64,000 nucleotides of DNA from Nematopogon swammerdamellus (taxonomy: Eukaryota > Arthropoda > Insecta > Lepidoptera > Adelidae). The position numbers were made by a program, and so were the translations under genes. Below the pieces are notes generated by a model that saw only the letters and a program-made list of their open reading frames with translations, made no database searches and had not been told where the DNA came from. The stretch's first letter is position 1, and every line of letters starts with the position of its first letter. Below, in pieces: positions 61,301 to 64,000 of this stretch. Where the stretch lies: NCBI GenBank assembly GCA_946902875.1, contig OX336341.1, positions 1,240,001 through 1,304,000 of the forward strand. The letters run 5' to 3'.

Positions 61301-62510
61301 CGGTGACGGCGACGTTTGGCCACACTGCACCGGCAGGTTGCAGCGGCGCAGTGGTGGATGCGTGCGGCGGAGCCGCGGTAGGGTCGTGCGGTTCGTCTTG
61401 ATTGCGAATCCAGCTCTCCAGTCGGCCCCTCTGCAGCTCTTCGTCGCCTTCCTCGTCACTCGACGATCTCTCCGTCTCCATGCGGTCGAGCTGCTCGGCC
61501 TGCAGGCGCTCGAGCCTCGCCTTCACCGATCTTGTGCGCGCACTCGCCTCGTCCATGCGCGCTCTTGCCTCGTCCATGCGCGCTCTTGCCCCGTCCATGC
61601 GCGCTCTTGCCTCCTCCAGCTCCACTTGTGCGAGCTCCTCTTGCAGCGCAAGCTCCGCAACCGTGCTCTTCGATTTTGCCGACCGGGCGGAGGTTGCTCG
61701 ACGTCCGGCGGAAGCACGGGAACGCGACGTGGCGACCGAGTCAGCGCACAGCGCGGTACGTACGCTCCGAGCGCTGACGTCATCGCCACGCGGGGCGGCG
61801 GCGGGCGCGGCACGTTTCGCTTTCACTGTTTGCGCGGGCGCGGCGACGCCTTCGCTGCGCGTGACGCCGGCGGTCGCGGTACGCGGAACTTGCACTGTCG
61901 CGGCGGGCGCGCCGACGTCCTGCGTGACGTCAGCCTTCGGCGCGATGCCGGACGCGAGCACTGACACACCGACGCTATCACGGCGCGTGACGTTGACAAT
62001 CGCGGTACGCGGCACTACACTTTGTACTCGCACTTGCGCTCCGATGTCGTCGCGACGCGTGACGTCGGCCAGCGCGGTAGGCGGCACTGTACGGTGTGCT
62101 CGCACTTGCGCTCCGATGTCGTCGCGGCGCGTGACGTCGGCCAGCGCGGTAGGCGGCACTGTACGGTGTGCTCGCACTTGCGCTCCGGTGTCGTCGCGGC
62201 GCATGACGTCGGCCAGCGCGGTAGGCGGCACTGCACTTTGTACACGCACTTGCGCTCCGATGTCGTCGCGGCGCGTGACGTCGGCCAGCGCAGTAGGCGG
62301 CACTGCACTTTGCACTCGCACTTGCGCGTCTGTCGTAGCTAGCTCGTCTTCCGTTGTCGTTGTCCTTGGCTCGGTGTCCGATGTGTCGGGCGGCGATGTC
62401 GCGAGCTCCGATGACGCGGACATCGTGCCGTCTGTCGGTGGCACACGCGGCGCGTCACGCGACGACTCTCCTCTCCGCAGCCTCGCGTTGGTCGACCGAG
62501 TAATGGGCAT
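58095..62510 (-). CDS. Gag-like ORF expanded by minisatellite (1471 codons), doubtful as a gene
   Basis: ATG at 62510 (MPITRSTNARLRRG). About residues 70-190 hold five 24-residue repeats (AQVRVQSAVPPTALADVTRR-type, 72-bp units). Residues about 280-370 form an Ala/Arg/Glu coiled coil (EEARARMDGARARMDEARAR) followed by RGRLESWIRNQ, the style of a BEL/Pao gag N-terminus. Then about 55 Pro/Ala-rich 16-residue repeats (SAPLQPAGAAGPH type). The ORF ends out of frame with the integrase domain. Long frames are also open in the other five frames because units are multiples of 3 and GC-rich, so length is not proof of coding. It is probably a deletion derivative of the retroelement. Confidence 0.45.
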   Translation of the reverse strand: MPITRSTNARLRRGESSRDAPRVPPTDGTMSASSELATSPPDTSDTEPRTTTTEDELATTDAQVRVQSAVPPTALADVTRRDDIGAQVRVQSAVPPTALADVMRRDDTGAQVRAHRTVPPTALADVTRRDDIGAQVRAHRTVPPTALADVTRRDDIGAQVRVQSVVPRTAIVNVTRRDSVGVSVLASGIAPKADVTQDVGAPAATVQVPRTATAGVTRSEGVAAPAQTVKAKRAAPAAAPRGDDVSARSVRTALCADSVATSRSRASAGRRATSARSAKSKSTVAELALQEELAQVELEEARARMDGARARMDEARARMDEASARTRSVKARLERLQAEQLDRMETERSSSDEEGDEELQRGRLESWIRNQDEPHDPTAAPPHASTTAPLQPAGAVWPNVAVTAPPQPAGAAWPHHSASAPLQPAGAAGPHDSTTAPLQPAGAVWPNVAVTAPPQPAGAAWPHHSASAPLQPAGAAGPHDSTTAPLQPAGAVWPNVAVTALLQLAGAAWPHHSASAPLQPAGAAGLHDSTTAPLQPAGAVWPNAAVTAPPQPAGAAWPHHSASAPLQPAGAAGPHDSTTAPLQPAGAVWPNAAVTAPPQPAGAAWPHHSASAPLQPAGAAGPLDSTTAPLQPAGAVWPNAAVTAPPQPAGAAWPHHSASAPLQPAGAAGPHDSTTAPLQPAGAVWPNAAVTAPPQPAGAAWPHHSASAPLQPAGAAGPHDSTTAPLQPAGAVWPNAAVTAPPQPAGAAWPHHSASAPLQPAGAAGPHDSTTAPLQPAGAVWPNAAVTAPPQPAGAAWPHHSASAPLQPAGAAGPHASTTAPLQPAGAVWPNTAVTTPPQPAGAAWPHHSASAPLQPAGAAGPHDSTTAPLQPAGAVWPHAAVTALLQLAGAAWPHHSASAPLQPAGAAGPHDSASAPLQSAGAAGPHASATAPLQPAGAAWPHDSASAPLQPAGAAGPHYSASAPLQPAGAAWPQDSTSAPLQPAGAAGPHYSTSAPLQPAGAAWPHDSTSAPLQPAGAAWPHDSASAPLQSAGAAGPHASTSAPLQPAGAAWPHASTSAPLQLAGAAWSHASTSATLQPAGAVWPHDSASAPLQSAGAAGPHASTSAPLQPAGAAGPHATSPAPLQLAGAAWPPPAVAAWPCSAPQAAVAADTAGPPHAAPPPAAAAWQYTAPQAAAAADMARPHAAPPSPPLSGSTPRYRPPSLRGRPRHRLLLPPPIPRGHMPCYRPPPLRGRPSHRLLPPPLPRGRTPRHPPPRTRTPRCPPAAIAWPPARRTTTSRSRRTAPAGAIATTHSADRARTRCRCSAAVHRRHRCLAVRRCRRCIAVCRRRRVAARRRRRVAARRHRRVAARRRRRVAARRLLRRADRPFLPWLQHRREPRRRGRPRRAAEGLRHHYGQLPSQHLAARTSGSRAPWTGRSDALRRRADCGAPLQEAREEDRRPSHRSGSSRAATAGECYGRRQALQSCPV
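59110..61365. repeat. GC-rich 48-bp minisatellite with 144-bp higher-order units
   Basis: Unit around GCGCCGGCAGGTTGCAGCGG CGCGGAGG, 48 bp (16 codons). From about 59840 to 61360, trimers of 144 bp repeat (GTGGTG at 59911, 60055, 60199...). Below that, monomers are irregular. Confidence 0.93.
62015..62335. repeat. 72-bp tandem repeat, about five copies
   Basis: CGCACTTGCGCTCCGATGTC GTCGCGGCGCGTGACGTCGG CCAGCGCGGTAGGCGGCACT; each unit has a TGACGTCGG motif. Confidence 0.9.
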
Positions 62511-63180
62511 CTTCTGGAGGTCTACTCGGAGTTGTAAAAACGATGCATCGTGCCATTTGTCGTGTCGTAACCTACTCTAATTGACATCGTTTCGATATAT
62601 CGTTTTTAGAACTACATAATAAAAAAATGGCATTGTCATTGTCGTGTCGTAACCCTACTCTTAGGTTCAAATGTCAAAGAACGAACATTTGAATTTGACC
62701 AATGAGCAAACGACAATTTTCGATAATTCCAACGACACCTCATGAGCTCTCGTTGAGATTGTCGTTTTGTTGCCAATAAAAAGAAGAGATTGTCGTTTTG
62801 GTGTATGTATTGACTTACACACGATTTACGAGTACCTACCTATGTGTGCATTGGTGATTTGTTTTCGTTTTTTGTTTATTGTATAATTTCATCCATAAGT
62901 ATTGCTACCTACGCTTGGAAAATATAAAAAAAATTAGAGGACTCAGCGCGATCGTCGCGGCGGTCATGAAGTCATGACATGACTGACTGACTGGGCTGAG
63001 TGACGGGCGGCGCGCGGCGGCTACGGCGCGGCGGCGAATGACTGGCGCGGTCGAGCCGGCCCGCGAGGTGCCGCGAGCGCGCGGCTCCGGCTCCGGTCGC
63101 TCGCCCCGCCTCGCCCCGTCGCGGACGACGGAGCGGCCGGCTACAGCCGGCTGCTCCGTCCGCCCCGCCTTCATCCCGGT
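62511..63180. other. Flank of the retroelement, unrecognised
   Basis: A direct repeat of about 25 bp (ATTGTCGTGTCGTAACCCTACTCT type) occurs at 62550 and 62640. 62940-63180 is GC-rich. Confidence 0.4.
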
Positions 63181-63182
63181 GC

Positions 63183-63640
63183 GCCACCTGAAAGCCATTG
63201 TCGTGCCTGCTGTTCCTGCGATCCTGCGGAACCACTCCTTGAAGTGATAAATAAATGATGTTTTGGATGTTTAAAAAAAAAATAACCAGGGTTAATATAT
63301 AGAAGATGCGTCGCGTAGCCTAACCTAATTTTGAGGCGGTGCATGTCGTTTTTGTTACAAGTTTGTAATTCCGAAAATAATTCTTAGGTGGTTATAAAAA
63401 AAAACTGAACACCCTAAAACAATTCAAACACCGTAACATAAAGAAAAAAAAAGCAAAAAAAAACCAAAAAGATTTGGTGGAATTCGAACCCATGGTCCAA
63501 AAAATGCAAACCCTACATGCTTACCACTGAGCTAACAAGTTACTTAACCGACCAAACGAATATCGGCTTCTATTGGTTCGCTCCGGTCGAAGGAGTAGGA
63601 TCGCAGGAACAGCAGGCACGACAATGGCTTTCAGGTGTCG
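63183..63640. repeat. Inverted repeat pair
   Basis: CACCTGAAAGCCATTGTCGT GCCTGCTGTTCCTGCGATCC at 63186 is complementary to 63593-63637. Spacer about 365 bp, AT-rich. Confidence 0.7.
63478..63545 (-). repeat. tRNA-like sequence (SINE head or tRNA relic)
   Basis: On the - strand TGTTAGCTCAGTGGTAAGC (box A) and CATGGGTTCGAATTCCACC (box B). The ends do not form an acceptor stem, so it is not called as a functional tRNA. Confidence 0.5.
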
Positions 63641-64000
63641 TACGTCCTTCATCCATCCATCCACAGATTACCAATACAAAGAATATAATACTACTATACC
63701 AATATAATTATATGCTTTTGTATAAGGTGCGACACGGCGAGAACCACAAAAATATATATTTTTAATTACAACGACGACGCGACAACTTGCGCCGTCCGCC
63801 ATCTCTTTCCACTGCATCCATCCAATACACAAATTTGACCACAACAACTTTTATTTTGGTCTTGGACACAAATCGCTTGTCTATGATTGCGAGAAAAACA
63901 AAACTTTTTGTCTATGCTTTCAATATGCCACTTCTTCCGACCGACCGAACATTTGGTTAGAGTGGGATATTTGTATGAGTTAGACACATCCCGAGATACA
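63641..64000. other. Unrecognised DNA to window end
   Basis: No supported feature. Confidence 0.4.

Larger units (their letters stand above)
58095..62510 (-). mobile_element. Rearranged, non-autonomous BEL/Pao-like element
   Basis: Order on the - strand: gag-like start (62510), minisatellite, integrase C-terminus (58375-58091), LTR (58061-57314). Protease, RT, RNase H and integrase core are absent, as is the 5' LTR. Confidence 0.65.

Noticed and set aside
58928..61459. Very long additional open frames (hundreds of codons) on both strands across the minisatellite
   Set aside because: They arise because the repeat unit is 48 bp and GC-rich; composition and repetition explain them, and none has domain features.
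63478..63545. tRNA gene on the - strand
   Set aside because: Box A and B are good but the ends do not pair and the anticodon arm is unclear; listed only as tRNA-like.

Overview
The window looks like nuclear DNA of a moth or butterfly. The evidence is spliced genes with GT-AG introns, AT-rich intergenic DNA, many copies of repeat sequences familiar from Lepidoptera, a short CCTAA (insect telomere-type) stretch, and fragments of Copia, BEL/Pao, jockey-like and RTE-like retroelements. This assignment is inference; nothing could be searched.

Two host genes can be reconstructed exon by exon, and they converge. (1) On the + strand, 3323-13441, six exons encode a 1062-residue acidic coiled-coil protein with a possible N-myristoylation start and three internal repeats. 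I cannot name it securely. (2) On the - strand, 48796 down to 15177, eight exons encode a 368-residue seven-helix protein of the organic solute transporter alpha (SLC51A/OST-alpha) family, spread over about 33.6 kb. Its reading frame and phases join perfectly across all eight exons. Intron 6 appears to be a GC-AG intron.

Three splice-site regions of the OST-alpha gene lie in or against tandem arrays. The 3' end of exon 3 with its donor is present six times (95-97 bp period). The 5' end of exon 7 with its acceptor is present nine times (139 bp period). The acceptor of exon 5 abuts a roughly 33-bp minisatellite. The exon 7 acceptor is followed directly by GCAAGT, so every copy could act as a recursive splice point with a GC donor.

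The rest is mainly mobile DNA. 1-1290 is the 5' end of a Copia-type element (LTR, tRNA-iMet-like primer site, broken gag). 15.5-16.5 kb, 20.7-21.3 kb, 33.3-34.1 kb and 44-53 kb hold non-LTR fragments. About thirty SINE copies fall into two related families: SINE-A with a tRNA-like head, and SINE-B with a chimeric tRNA/5S-rRNA head or an unrelated GTGTGGGGCC head. They share a central core and a two-stem 3' tail that is also found at the 3' end of a LINE in this window. Several foldback and hAT-like miniature elements occur. A 68-bp satellite forms a 2.4-kb inverted array at 22.6-25.0 kb.

The right end (57.3-62.5 kb) is a rearranged BEL/Pao-like element on the - strand. It has one LTR, the C-terminal end of an integrase and a gag-like N-terminal ORF. 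Between the last two, a GC-rich 48-bp minisatellite organised in 144-bp higher-order units has replaced the rest. 62.5-64 kb is non-coding with one tRNA-like relic and an inverted repeat.
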